Source: an uncultured Rhodospirillaceae bacterium (GTDB taxonomy: Bacteria > Pseudomonadota > Alphaproteobacteria > SP197). From it: 46,061 bases of DNA. Below the pieces are notes generated by a model. That model saw only the letters and a program-made list of their open reading frames with translations. It had not been told where the DNA came from and searched no databases. The stretch spans positions 1 to 46,061 of the forward strand of contig CALGGB010000135.1 of assembly GCA_937880925.1 (NCBI GenBank), in the 5' to 3' direction. The translations under genes were made by a program, and so were the position numbers. Below are positions 28,253 to 36,531 of this stretch, in pieces. Position 1 is the stretch's first letter, and each line of letters opens with the position of its first letter.

Positions 28253-29296
28253 ATGACATCCCACGACGCCGCAGCGCCCTGCGGCCAAGATCAGGCGCGC
28301 CAGGTCCGCACGATGCTGAAAAGCTTCGAGCAGCCCGACCGCGTGCGCAGCGCGCTCCAGATCGTCACCTCGCTGGGGGGCTTCCTGGCGCTGTGCACCG
28401 CGATGTACCTGCTGGCCGGCATCTCGTTGTGGCTGGCATTGCCGCTGGCCCCCCTGGCGGCCTTCTTCGTCGTGCGCGTCTTCATCATCCAGCACGACTG
28501 CGGCCACCGCGCCTTCTTCCGCTCGCGCCGGGCCAACGATCTGCTGGGCATGGTGTGCAGCATGGTGACGCTGACGCCCTATGCCGGCTGGCGCCGCCAG
28601 CACGCCCAGCACCATGGCGTGTGGAACAACCTGGACCGGCGGGCGAGCGGAGCCGACATCTATTCAACCTGCCTGACGCTGGAGGAATACCGCGCCCTGC
28701 CGCCGCGGCAGCGCTTCTGGTACCGCTTTTCGCGTCACCCCATCGTCGCCAACATCCTGGTGCCGCCCTTCGTCTTCCTGGGCCTTTACCGTCTGCCCTT
28801 CGACATGCCGGCGGGCTGGGAGCGCGAACGGCGCAATGTCTATCTGACCAATCTCGGCCTTGTCGTGCTCTATGGCGGGCTTGTCCTGGCCCTTGGCGCC
28901 GCCGATGTCGCGGTGATCCAGCTTGGCATCATAGTGCCCGCCGCTATCGTGGGGGTCTGGCTGTTTTCCGTGCAGCATCGTTTCGAGCGTTCGGCCTGGG
29001 CGCGCCAGGACGACTGGAACTTCGACGATGCCGCCCTGAAGGGCAGCTCCTATCTGCGGCTGACCCCGGTGCTGCGCTGGCTGACCGGCAACATCGGCCT
29101 GCACCACCTGCACCATCTCAACCCGCGCATTCCCAATTACGCCCTGCAGGAATGCCAGAACACGGTCGCCGGCATGATCGCCACGCGCACCATCGGCTTT
29201 TTTGACGCGCTGCGCGCCACACGCCTTGCCCTGTGGGACGAGGCCAATGCCCGGATGATCACCTTCGCCGCGGCCCGCCGCAGCATGGCGGCCTGA
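28253..29296 (+). CDS. Fatty acid desaturase (membrane, three His-box type)
   Basis: This membrane-bound non-haem diiron desaturase or hydroxylase introduces a double bond into acyl chains. The 347-residue protein has the three histidine clusters HDCGH, HAQHH and HHLHH that bind the two irons, and at least four hydrophobic segments (near LGGFLALCTAMYLLAGI, LALPLAPLAAFFVV, LVVLYGGLVLALGAADV and LGIIVPAAIVGVWLF). The regiospecificity cannot be told. Start ATG 28253 is preferred over an upstream GTG at 28208, whose extra residues show no conservation. The gene stands alone, divergent from the rimP operon. Confidence 0.88.
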   Translation: MTSHDAAAPCGQDQARQVRTMLKSFEQPDRVRSALQIVTSLGGFLALCTAMYLLAGISLWLALPLAPLAAFFVVRVFIIQHDCGHRAFFRSRRANDLLGMVCSMVTLTPYAGWRRQHAQHHGVWNNLDRRASGADIYSTCLTLEEYRALPPRQRFWYRFSRHPIVANILVPPFVFLGLYRLPFDMPAGWERERRNVYLTNLGLVVLYGGLVLALGAADVAVIQLGIIVPAAIVGVWLFSVQHRFERSAWARQDDWNFDDAALKGSSYLRLTPVLRWLTGNIGLHHLHHLNPRIPNYALQECQNTVAGMIATRTIGFFDALRATRLALWDEANARMITFAAARRSMAA

Positions 29297-29371
29297 ACGG
29301 CGCCATCAAACGGGCCGTCGAACTGCCCCCTGTGGCTTGACGGGCGCGCCCGGCCTGACGATGGTCGGGCC

Positions 29372-29587
29372 ATGAATGGCGAGATCGTCTGGTACAGCGC
29401 GCAAAAGCACTACGGCTTCGTTGCTCCCCTGGAGGGCGGCGGCGATATCGTGTTCCACCTCGATGCTGCCGCACATGCCGCGCTGGGCGAACCGGTGTGC
29501 GGCATGGCGGTGCATTTCATGGTCGCCCAGAGCCCCTCGGGGCCGGTCGCGCACCGGCTGGAACCGGGCCACATCCCCGAAGACTAG
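29372..29587 (+). CDS. Small cold-shock-domain-like protein
   Basis: The 71-residue protein resembles a cold-shock OB-fold. GEIVWYSAQKHYGFVAPLEGGG corresponds to the canonical start of a CSD with an RNP1-like KHYGFV, and DIVFHLDA corresponds to the RNP2-like DVFVH segment. The family's usual KGFGFI and FVHISA residues are changed, so nucleic-acid binding is likely but not certain. It begins 75 bases after the desaturase stop, suggesting co-transcription and a possible link to cold adaptation. It ends 9 bases from the convergent glycosyltransferase gene. Confidence 0.68.
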   Translation: MNGEIVWYSAQKHYGFVAPLEGGGDIVFHLDAAAHAALGEPVCGMAVHFMVAQSPSGPVAHRLEPGHIPED

Positions 29588-29596
29588 ATCGATGGT

Positions 29597-31210
29597 TCAG
29601 GACCCGCTGACGCGGGCGACCAGGGCCGAAGGCCCCAGCCTGTCGAGCAGGAACAGGCGCCAGACGGGGCCATCGACCAGTTCGCCCGCCGCAGGGTCAG
29701 GCGCCCGGGGGGCCGCGTCGTCATCGGCCGTCAGGAACAGGGCGAGTCTCTCGTAGCCATCGAACACCGCGCGCTCCAGCCCGGTAAGCGTGGGATCGCC
29801 CTCGCGCAGGGCGATGGCCAGGGTGTCGTAGCCTGCCTGGCGCAGTGCCTGGAAGAGGGCGCGGCCGGCCTCGCCGTTGATCGCCTCCGGCGCTGCACGA
29901 TCGACATGGACCGCCCGCAGGGTGGGCGCATGGTTCTCGGGCCAGCCGCCTTCCATGGCCAGCGCCATGCGCGAATCGAGCGACCCGGAAAGGTAAAGCT
30001 CCTGGTCGAGCAGCCCGTCGAGGGTGGCCGGCACGCTCACCGGGGCAAGATCGACAACCACGGCGCTGCCCGGCGCCAGATGGGTCTCCAGCCAGCCTGC
30101 CGCCTGTTCGCGGGTGTCGTCGGCGGCCAGCAGCAGGGAGAACATACCCGCCGTTGCCAGCGGATAAAGCAGAGCCAGGCCGCCCGCGAGACCCGCCGGC
30201 AGCACCGTGCGCAGGGGCAGGCGCTCGGCCAGCCAGAGGACGCCGCCGCCCGCCGCCAGGGCGAAGACCGGCAGCAGCGGCAGAAGGGCGGCGTTCTGCG
30301 CCGACGCGGTCCAGGTGATGACCAGGGTCCAGAGCACGGCGGCGGCCAGCATCAGGCCGACGAGGCCGGCGTGACGGCGCAGGAGCAGCGCCATGCCGAT
30401 CAGCCCGCCGCCCAGCATCAGCGGATCGGCCCACCAGGCGGTGGCCAGCAGAACGCCTGCCGTCCGGGACAGGTCGGCCTCGCCGCCCGTGGCAGGCCAG
30501 CCCAGCGTGATGAAGAGGCCGCCCATGACCAGCGCAGGCGCCAGCAGCCAGGCCAGGTTGGCGTTGATCGCGCGGCCGCGATAGCGGACCAGATGCACGA
30601 CCAGACCGGCAAGCAGGCCCAGGCCCCCGGCCGGCCCGGTGAGGGTGCCAAGTCCTGCCGCCAGACCCAGAAGCAGGGCGCGCCGGGGGCCGGGCCGGTT
30701 GCCGTAGCGCAAGGCGATATAGACCGTCAGCCAGATGAAAAAGGCCATCGGCGTCCAGCGGTCGGCGCCGTGGGCCAGGGCAGCCGAAAGCCAGCAGGTT
30801 GCCATCAGCAGGCCGGCGGCGATGCCGGCCAGGCGATCGCCGAACAGGCGCCGTGCGGTCAGTGCGACCAGCGCAACGGTCGCCAGCGACAGGGCAACCG
30901 CGCCCAGCCGTGCGGCCAGCAGCATTGCCCCGGTCGCATCGAACACGACCCAGCCGAACTCCGCGCCGGTGCGAAAGCCATGACCCAGCCAGGCAGCCGC
31001 CAGCACCGGCAGGGTGAACGGCAGGTAAAGCCAGGGTACCAGCGGCGCCTGCGCCATCACCGATCCGCCAGGCAGAAAGATCCCCGCAACCGCTTCGTCG
31101 CCCATCATGGCAAAGGGCAGGCCATGGCCGATGCCGATCACGCGCAGCACCGCGGCCAGCAGCAGGATCGGGCCCAGCCAGAGCAGCAGCTTGCGTGTCG
31201 CTGTCGTCAT
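29597..31210 (-). CDS. Membrane glycosyltransferase-like protein (GT39/ArnT type)
   Basis: The 537-residue protein has about 10-12 transmembrane segments followed by a soluble C-terminal region (about residues 360-537). It resembles the GT-C dolichyl/polyprenyl-phosphate-mannose transferase family: the first periplasmic loop has FAMMGDEAVAGIF, with the Asp-Glu pair that is the usual catalytic/metal position in GT39/GT83. It would transfer a sugar from a polyprenyl-phosphate donor to a periplasmic acceptor; donor and acceptor are unknown. No glycan cluster surrounds it. ATG 31210 is the start, and it is divergent from the XRE-cupin regulator. Confidence 0.72.
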   Translation of the reverse strand: MTTATRKLLLWLGPILLLAAVLRVIGIGHGLPFAMMGDEAVAGIFLPGGSVMAQAPLVPWLYLPFTLPVLAAAWLGHGFRTGAEFGWVVFDATGAMLLAARLGAVALSLATVALVALTARRLFGDRLAGIAAGLLMATCWLSAALAHGADRWTPMAFFIWLTVYIALRYGNRPGPRRALLLGLAAGLGTLTGPAGGLGLLAGLVVHLVRYRGRAINANLAWLLAPALVMGGLFITLGWPATGGEADLSRTAGVLLATAWWADPLMLGGGLIGMALLLRRHAGLVGLMLAAAVLWTLVITWTASAQNAALLPLLPVFALAAGGGVLWLAERLPLRTVLPAGLAGGLALLYPLATAGMFSLLLAADDTREQAAGWLETHLAPGSAVVVDLAPVSVPATLDGLLDQELYLSGSLDSRMALAMEGGWPENHAPTLRAVHVDRAAPEAINGEAGRALFQALRQAGYDTLAIALREGDPTLTGLERAVFDGYERLALFLTADDDAAPRAPDPAAGELVDGPVWRLFLLDRLGPSALVARVSGS

Positions 31211-31354
31211 CAGCGCTGCTCCACCGGGCCGGTCGGGCTCCGGGTGGCGGTCCGCTGACGGCTGTGCGTGGTCTGGGGCATGATCGGGCCTGGGCTGTTT
31301 GTCGCGTGCAGGGTGTACTACGGCCCATGCAGCAGGTGAAAGCGGCGATGGCGG

Positions 31355-31388
31355 ACCCGGTGTGCTTCGCCCGGCGGGCGCACCGGGT
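31355..31388. repeat. Inverted repeat between the GT39-like gene and the regulator gene
   Basis: ACCCGGTG (31355-31362) and CACCGGGT (31381-31388) form an 8-base stem with an 18-base loop in the 254-base divergent gap. It could be an operator or an RNA hairpin in the regulator's leader. I see no other gene in 31211-31464. Confidence 0.35.
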
Positions 31389-31464
31389 TAGTCTGGCCCG
31401 TTGTCAGGGAGACCCATGTGCCGTACGCCCAGTCACACTCCCCCACACCCGTCCGGGAACCGCG

Positions 31465-32085
31465 ATGAGCCTCGAACTGACCCAGGACCCCCACCACACG
31501 GTGGAAGACGAGCGCGACCTGGAGGCCGCGATCGGCCGCCAGGTGCGCAGCCAGAGGAAGAAGCTCGGCATGACCGTGGGCGAACTCGCCCAGCTTGCCG
31601 ACCTTTCGGCGGGCATGCTCTCAAAGATCGAGAACGGCCTGACCTCGCCGTCGCTGACGACGCTGAAGAGTCTGGCGCGGGCGCTGAACGTGCCCTTCAC
31701 GGCGCTCTTCCAGCGTTTCGAGGAGCAGCGCGACGCAACCTTCGTCAAGGCCGGTGAGGGGTTGAAGATCGAACGGCGCGGTACCCGCGCGGGCCACCAG
31801 TACGCCCTGCTCGGCCACAGCGTGCACAAGCAGGTCGCGGTCGAGCCCTACATGATCACGCTGACCCACGAGAGCGAGGTATTCCCGCTGTTCCAGCACG
31901 ACGGCCAGGAGTTCCTCCTCGTCGTCGAAGGAGAGATGGACTACCACCACGGCGGCCGCACCTACCGGATGGCGCCGGGCGACTCGCTGTTCTTCGACGC
32001 CGATGCGCCGCACGGGCCCGAAACCCTCCACAGCCTGCCGATCCGCTTTCTCTCGGTCATCACCTACCCGCGTGAAGGCGAATAG
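31465..32085 (+). CDS. XRE-family transcriptional regulator with cupin domain
   Basis: The 206-residue protein has an N-terminal helix-turn-helix (about residues 20-75, with LGMTVGELAQLADLSAGMLSKIENG) and a C-terminal cupin (about 125-200, with HDGQEFLLVVEGEMDYHHGGRTYRMAPGDSLFF). This HTH-cupin layout is that of PuuR/SutR-like regulators, which sense small amines, sulfur compounds or sugars. The ligand and targets are unknown. The start is ATG 31465; an open frame continues upstream without conservation. It converges on the large DUF4114 gene. Confidence 0.85.
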   Translation: MSLELTQDPHHTVEDERDLEAAIGRQVRSQRKKLGMTVGELAQLADLSAGMLSKIENGLTSPSLTTLKSLARALNVPFTALFQRFEEQRDATFVKAGEGLKIERRGTRAGHQYALLGHSVHKQVAVEPYMITLTHESEVFPLFQHDGQEFLLVVEGEMDYHHGGRTYRMAPGDSLFFDADAPHGPETLHSLPIRFLSVITYPREGE

Positions 32086-32099
32086 CCGGACTCCGTCGT

Positions 32100-35000
32100 C
32101 TAGACCATCCAGCCTTCGGCCAGGGAGCCCGGATCGGTGTCGGCCATGATGCGCATGACCATGTCGTTGTAGTCGAAGTCCGAACCCTGGGCCGCGCTCA
32201 GATCCTCGAAGCCGAAGGTGTTCTCGCCGTACATGCGGATGTACTCGTGGCCGCCGCTGTTGCCGTCGCCGATGACGAAGACCTCGCCCCGCTGGGTCAG
32301 CAGCACGGGGGCGTAAAAGCCGGTATCGCCCGCCACGGTCCAGCTCTGGCTGTCGCTGAAGTGGCCGCCGCGTCGGTATTCGAAGCCGCTGTCGAGGTTG
32401 TCGGCGACCGCATCCTTGAAGGCCAGCGTGTCGCCGTAGTCGACGCCATCGACACTGAGCGCGCCGGTGGCGAGATCGACATCCATGCGCACGAAGGCCA
32501 GCGTATTGGTGTTGCCGCAGCTTCCGACCAGATCGAGGTTGAGGGTCGATCCATGCTGCAGATAGAGCAGGGCGTCGTTGGACAGGCGCTGGGCTTCGCC
32601 CATCAGGGCCTCGGCCGAGAGGGTGTTGTCGGTTTCAACGCTGAGCGAGAATCCGCCAATAGCAACGTCGAGTGCGCCGCCGCCGCTGTCGGTGATCGTG
32701 ACGTCGGGATTGGTGTCGATCACCCCGGCGCCGCTGACCACGGCAAAGTGCAGCTCCTGCCCGGTGCGCAGGAAAACCGACTGCTCGCCGAGCAGTAGCC
32801 TGGTCCCGCTGTCGGCGTGGACCGCGCCGATGGTGCCCTGGATGGCCTCGTCCAGGGTCACCCCGGCATCGGCAAGGCCGCTCTCGCGGTCGACCAGCAG
32901 GCCTGCGGCATCGGTCGCATAGAGCAGCAGCGAGGTGCCCGAGGCGACGGTCGAATCGACCATCTCCAGGTGAATCCAGTTGCCGCCGGGGTCGCTGCCG
33001 CCGCCGACGGCCAGTTCCAGGGCATCGCCCTCGCCCGAGGCGCCCAACGCCAGGTCCGAGAGGGTGACGTCGAGCGAAAGGATCTGGCTTTCTGCGCCGA
33101 CGGCGATCTGTCCCCCGGAGCCGTCGCTGACGTACTCCTGCATCGTCACGGTGTAGCTGCCGTTGCTGAGCGCGCGCGCCTCGGTCTGCCACTGGCCGTC
33201 GATGTCGGCCTGGGTGACGATCGGCGGCACGACCGGTGCGCCCGAGAGCGAGAGGTTGATCTCGGCAGTGTGTTGCGCGCCGGTCTTGTTCGTGGCGCTC
33301 TGGATCCAGCCGCCGTCGCCGTTCGTGCCGGGCGCATCGTTGAGCCCGGTCCAGCCGAAGGCGACCTCGGCCTGGTCGGTCGAAGCAGCGTTGGCCTCCT
33401 TGTTGACCTGCCCGGCCAGCGGATCGAAGACGCCGTCGTTCAACAGGCCGGCGACCGGTGCATCGGGCGCTGCTGCGGCCGGCAGCGCGGAAGGATCGAA
33501 GACCAGCAGGTCGGGGTCGACCGTGGCGGTGCTGCTGGGCAGGAAGTTGACGGTGAACGTGATGATCTCGTCTTCGGTGGAGAACTGGGGCGCCAGGGTC
33601 GCCAGACCGTCGACCGCCAGGCTGTCGGACTGGCCCTCGAAGGCGGGATTGAGGAAGTGCTGACCATCGGCGGCCATGGTCGTGTAGAGGTTGAAGGTCT
33701 TGTCGCCCACCGTGATCTGGTTCCAGTAGATCCCGCCGTTGCCGGCGGTGGGGAAGCCGGTGAGCAGCAGGTTGCCGGTGCCCTGGTCACCGTCCACCAG
33801 GGTCGCCGACCAGACACCGTCGGTCACGGCAAGCTGCCATATCTGCCAGGGCGACTGGCCGGCGGGCGCCTGCAGGGTGACCTCGTGGAAGATCGGAACG
33901 CCGCCTCCGTCCAGGCCGCCGAAGATGCCGAAGGTGATCGTCGTATTCTCGTCCAGCACCATGCCGGAGTTGGTGAAGCTCAGCTTGATGTTGGCGCCGG
34001 ATGTGGCGTCGGGCACCTCGTAGCCGGAAGGGTCCGGTGCGATGTAGTTGTCGATGCGCGTCTGCTCATAGCCGGTCGGCGTTTCGTCATCGGCAAAGAT
34101 TGTCAGGTTGATATCGGTCACGTTGGCCCCGGCATCGGGCGCGCCCGCCGGATTGGAGACCGGGATGAGCGGCCCGCCCTCCGTGTACTGCTTCATCAGG
34201 TTGTCGGAGTAGCCCGAGCCGTAGGAATTGGAATTGAAGTAGAAGACCTCCGAATAGGGGTCCTGGAAGATCGCGGCATCGCCGGCCAGGTTCTGGCCGA
34301 AGGCATAGCTTGGATCCCAGTTCCAGTTCTGGTTGAGGTCGATCGGAGCGCTCACCAGCCCGTTGAGCGACTGGCCTTCCGTACCGTAGAAGCCCGCCGT
34401 GAACCCGGTGAGGAACTGGGTCAGCACATTGCCCCACTGGTTGTTCTCGCCGGTGTTCATGCTGTATTCGCCGGTGGCGAAGGCAGTGTTGTCGAGGATG
34501 CGATAGGGCTCGGCATCGTCCTGGTTGGTGTAGATGCCGACATCGCCCAGGGTCGAATAGATGCTGTCGGCAAGGTCGGCCGGGGTGATGCGGATGAAGC
34601 CCTGGATCTGGCTGCTGGCGCCGGGGCTGAGCCAGAAGGTCTCCTCCGCCGCGTCCCATTCCAGGGTGTAGGAGAAGAAGCCGCCGTTGTGCCAGACGTG
34701 GTTGGCATCGGGCGCGCCGTTGAAGAAGCCGGTGATCGCGATCCCGGTGTCGGCCGTTTGCAGGGAGGCGATATAGGCGTCCCAGTCCGAGGAGGAGAAG
34801 GCCGGGTCGGGCGGGTTGGCGCCCACCGCCTCGGTCGGCGAGATCGCCATGCGCGGGTCGCCCTGCAGCGCGCCTGAGGAATAGGTATCGACCACCGTCT
34901 GGCTGCTGGTGGCCTCCAGGTCGTTGAGCAACTGGGTGCCGGTGACGTTGTAACCGCGCGTGCTGGTGGTGCCGTCGCTGTAGGTGACGCTGAGTTCCAT

Positions 35001-35423
35001 CGGCAGGCCGAAGCCGTTGACCGAGGTCAGGTTGCCGACGTCGTTGGCGCTGTTGTCGAGCGTGACCTCGAAACTGTCGTAGCGGAAGTCCCAGTCGTCG
35101 GCGTTCTGCCAGTTGATCTTGCTCTGCTCGTCGATGAGCGTGGCAAGGTCGTTGGGGTTGGAGGAATCCTGGCTCTGGACCAGCAGATAGACCTTGCCGC
35201 CCACGAAGGAGTCGGGCAGCGGGATTGCGGCGTTGCCGTCCGTGACGGTCGCGTCACCCGCCTCGGCCGGCGCCTGGGTCACCGCGCTGCCGTTGTCGAT
35301 CAGCTCGGTGGTATGGGCCACGCCGGCAGAGTCGAAGTAAATAGCATAGACCCAGACGCCGTTGTTTGAACCCACAAGGCTCGAGCGCAGTGCTTCGCTC
35401 AGTTCCACATTCAAGGTTGTCAT
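32100..35423 (-). CDS. Large protein with GH64-like region and C-terminal DUF4114
   Basis: The 1107-residue acidic protein is rich in Asp, Asn, Gly, Ser and Thr, and has a single Cys. Roughly residues 1-430 resemble a GH64/thaumatin-like beta-1,3-glucanase (DWDFRYDSFEVTLDN, FGLPMELSVTYSDG, NNQWGNVLTQFLTGFTAGFYG). The middle is made of beta-rich segments of unknown family. The C terminus has the DUF4114 motif FEDLSAAQGSDFDYNDMVM, a likely calcium-binding loop. There is no N-terminal signal peptide, so export by a type I secretion system is a reasonable guess, though no transporter lies in the window. The GH64 assignment is tentative. ATG 35423 is the start. Confidence 0.72.
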   Translation of the reverse strand: MTTLNVELSEALRSSLVGSNNGVWVYAIYFDSAGVAHTTELIDNGSAVTQAPAEAGDATVTDGNAAIPLPDSFVGGKVYLLVQSQDSSNPNDLATLIDEQSKINWQNADDWDFRYDSFEVTLDNSANDVGNLTSVNGFGLPMELSVTYSDGTTSTRGYNVTGTQLLNDLEATSSQTVVDTYSSGALQGDPRMAISPTEAVGANPPDPAFSSSDWDAYIASLQTADTGIAITGFFNGAPDANHVWHNGGFFSYTLEWDAAEETFWLSPGASSQIQGFIRITPADLADSIYSTLGDVGIYTNQDDAEPYRILDNTAFATGEYSMNTGENNQWGNVLTQFLTGFTAGFYGTEGQSLNGLVSAPIDLNQNWNWDPSYAFGQNLAGDAAIFQDPYSEVFYFNSNSYGSGYSDNLMKQYTEGGPLIPVSNPAGAPDAGANVTDINLTIFADDETPTGYEQTRIDNYIAPDPSGYEVPDATSGANIKLSFTNSGMVLDENTTITFGIFGGLDGGGVPIFHEVTLQAPAGQSPWQIWQLAVTDGVWSATLVDGDQGTGNLLLTGFPTAGNGGIYWNQITVGDKTFNLYTTMAADGQHFLNPAFEGQSDSLAVDGLATLAPQFSTEDEIITFTVNFLPSSTATVDPDLLVFDPSALPAAAAPDAPVAGLLNDGVFDPLAGQVNKEANAASTDQAEVAFGWTGLNDAPGTNGDGGWIQSATNKTGAQHTAEINLSLSGAPVVPPIVTQADIDGQWQTEARALSNGSYTVTMQEYVSDGSGGQIAVGAESQILSLDVTLSDLALGASGEGDALELAVGGGSDPGGNWIHLEMVDSTVASGTSLLLYATDAAGLLVDRESGLADAGVTLDEAIQGTIGAVHADSGTRLLLGEQSVFLRTGQELHFAVVSGAGVIDTNPDVTITDSGGGALDVAIGGFSLSVETDNTLSAEALMGEAQRLSNDALLYLQHGSTLNLDLVGSCGNTNTLAFVRMDVDLATGALSVDGVDYGDTLAFKDAVADNLDSGFEYRRGGHFSDSQSWTVAGDTGFYAPVLLTQRGEVFVIGDGNSGGHEYIRMYGENTFGFEDLSAAQGSDFDYNDMVMRIMADTDPGSLAEGWMV

Positions 35424-35520
35424 GTGCGGTGCCCCTGATCAGACGACGTCGCTGGATGACCGTAATCTGTGTTCAGAATGCGGCCATCGGGGGGCAGCCT
35501 CAAGGCGTTGGCCCCATATT

Positions 35521-35558
35521 GTGATCGCCGCCACTTCGCTGCGGCAGCCGGCGATCAC
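35521..35558 (-). terminator. Hairpin downstream of the PhyH gene
   Basis: GTGATCGCCG (35521-35530) and CGGCGATCAC (35549-35558) form a perfect 10-base stem with an 18-base loop, 7 bases beyond the PhyH dioxygenase stop. No T-tract follows. It probably ends or stabilises the M24-PhyH transcript. Confidence 0.5.
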
Positions 35559-35565
35559 GATCCCG

Positions 35566-36399
35566 TCAGGCGCGCTGGTCTGATGCCGCTTCGAAGACGC
35601 GCGGGAAGTAGGCGCTGTCGATCGGGTCGCCGGGCTTGAGGCCGCAGTCGGGGAAGTCGGGCTCCATGACGCCGGGGCGCTGGATGTAGATGCCGTCGTC
35701 GCCGACCCAGGTGGTGTTGGTGGCGCGGCGGCGGTGCGGTCCGGGGTTGCCCGGCGCGCCGTGCATGGTCATGCCGTGGAAGGCGATGACGTCCCCGGGT
35801 TCAAGATCCCAGGAAAGGATGCGGTCGGCGTATTCGTGCTCCACGTCGGGCGGATCGACGTAGCCGTCAGCGGCGGTGCGCCCGAAGTCCGAACCGTCCC
35901 TGAACTTGATCGGGCGGAAGGATTTGCCCCAGGTGTGGGAGCCCCTGACGCATTGCAGGCTGACGCTCGCCGGGCAGGGATCGAGCGGCGCCCAGAGCAC
36001 GACGATCTGCTGGCCCTCGACGCAGTAGTACGGCTGGTCCTGGTGCCAGGTGCTGGGTTTGGTGGTGCCGGGCTCCTTCACGAAGACGCCGTCGAACAGG
36101 AAGTTGGCCTTGCTCGAGCCCATGAGCTGGGCGCCGAGTTCCGCCGCCGGGCCCTCCAGCGCGAAACGCCTGATCTGCTCGACCCGCTTCCAGGCGATGT
36201 AGTCGGTGAAGAACACCGGTTCGCCTTCGCCCTGGATACGCCGGCTGTAGCGGTCGGACGTCGCCATGGCGCGGTCGACGCCCTCGCGCAGCAGATCGAC
36301 CCACTCGGCCTGATAGACCCCTTTCAGGGCGACGGCGCCGTCCTCCCTGAAGGTGGCGATCTCATCGGCCGTGACATTGCGCGCGGGATGGGCAGGCAT
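35566..36399 (-). CDS. Phytanoyl-CoA dioxygenase (PhyH) family protein
   Basis: This 277-residue 2-oxoglutarate/Fe(II) oxygenase has the iron ligands His119-x-Asp121 (STWHQDQPYY) and a distal His in FHGMTMHGAPGN (His208 or His213), with Arg-rich HRRRATNTTW supplying the 2-oxoglutarate anchor. PhyH relatives hydroxylate ectoine, phytanoyl-CoA, betaine-like amines or secondary metabolites. The adjacent M24 protein resembles ectoine hydrolase and creatinase, so a small nitrogen-containing substrate is plausible but not proven. ATG 36399 is preceded by GGAG at 9 bases. It follows the M24 gene by 132 bases on the same strand. Confidence 0.85.
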   Translation of the reverse strand: MPAHPARNVTADEIATFREDGAVALKGVYQAEWVDLLREGVDRAMATSDRYSRRIQGEGEPVFFTDYIAWKRVEQIRRFALEGPAAELGAQLMGSSKANFLFDGVFVKEPGTTKPSTWHQDQPYYCVEGQQIVVLWAPLDPCPASVSLQCVRGSHTWGKSFRPIKFRDGSDFGRTAADGYVDPPDVEHEYADRILSWDLEPGDVIAFHGMTMHGAPGNPGPHRRRATNTTWVGDDGIYIQRPGVMEPDFPDCGLKPGDPIDSAYFPRVFEAASDQRA

Positions 36400-36531
36400 G
36401 GCGAGATTCTCCAATTCGATGCGCTTGCGCGCTTGCGTACCGGCCCGCTTCCCCGCCGGGCCCCCCGAAACGTACCCTGCCGTGGGTCGCCGGGCGGGGG
36501 AGCGAGCCGGTGCAGTGTGCTTCAACAACCT

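Noticed and set aside
28147-29205. A 352-codon plus-strand frame overlapping the desaturase in another frame
   Set aside because: The desaturase frame has the three His boxes and membrane segments; the alternative frame is Arg/Pro-rich shadow sequence.
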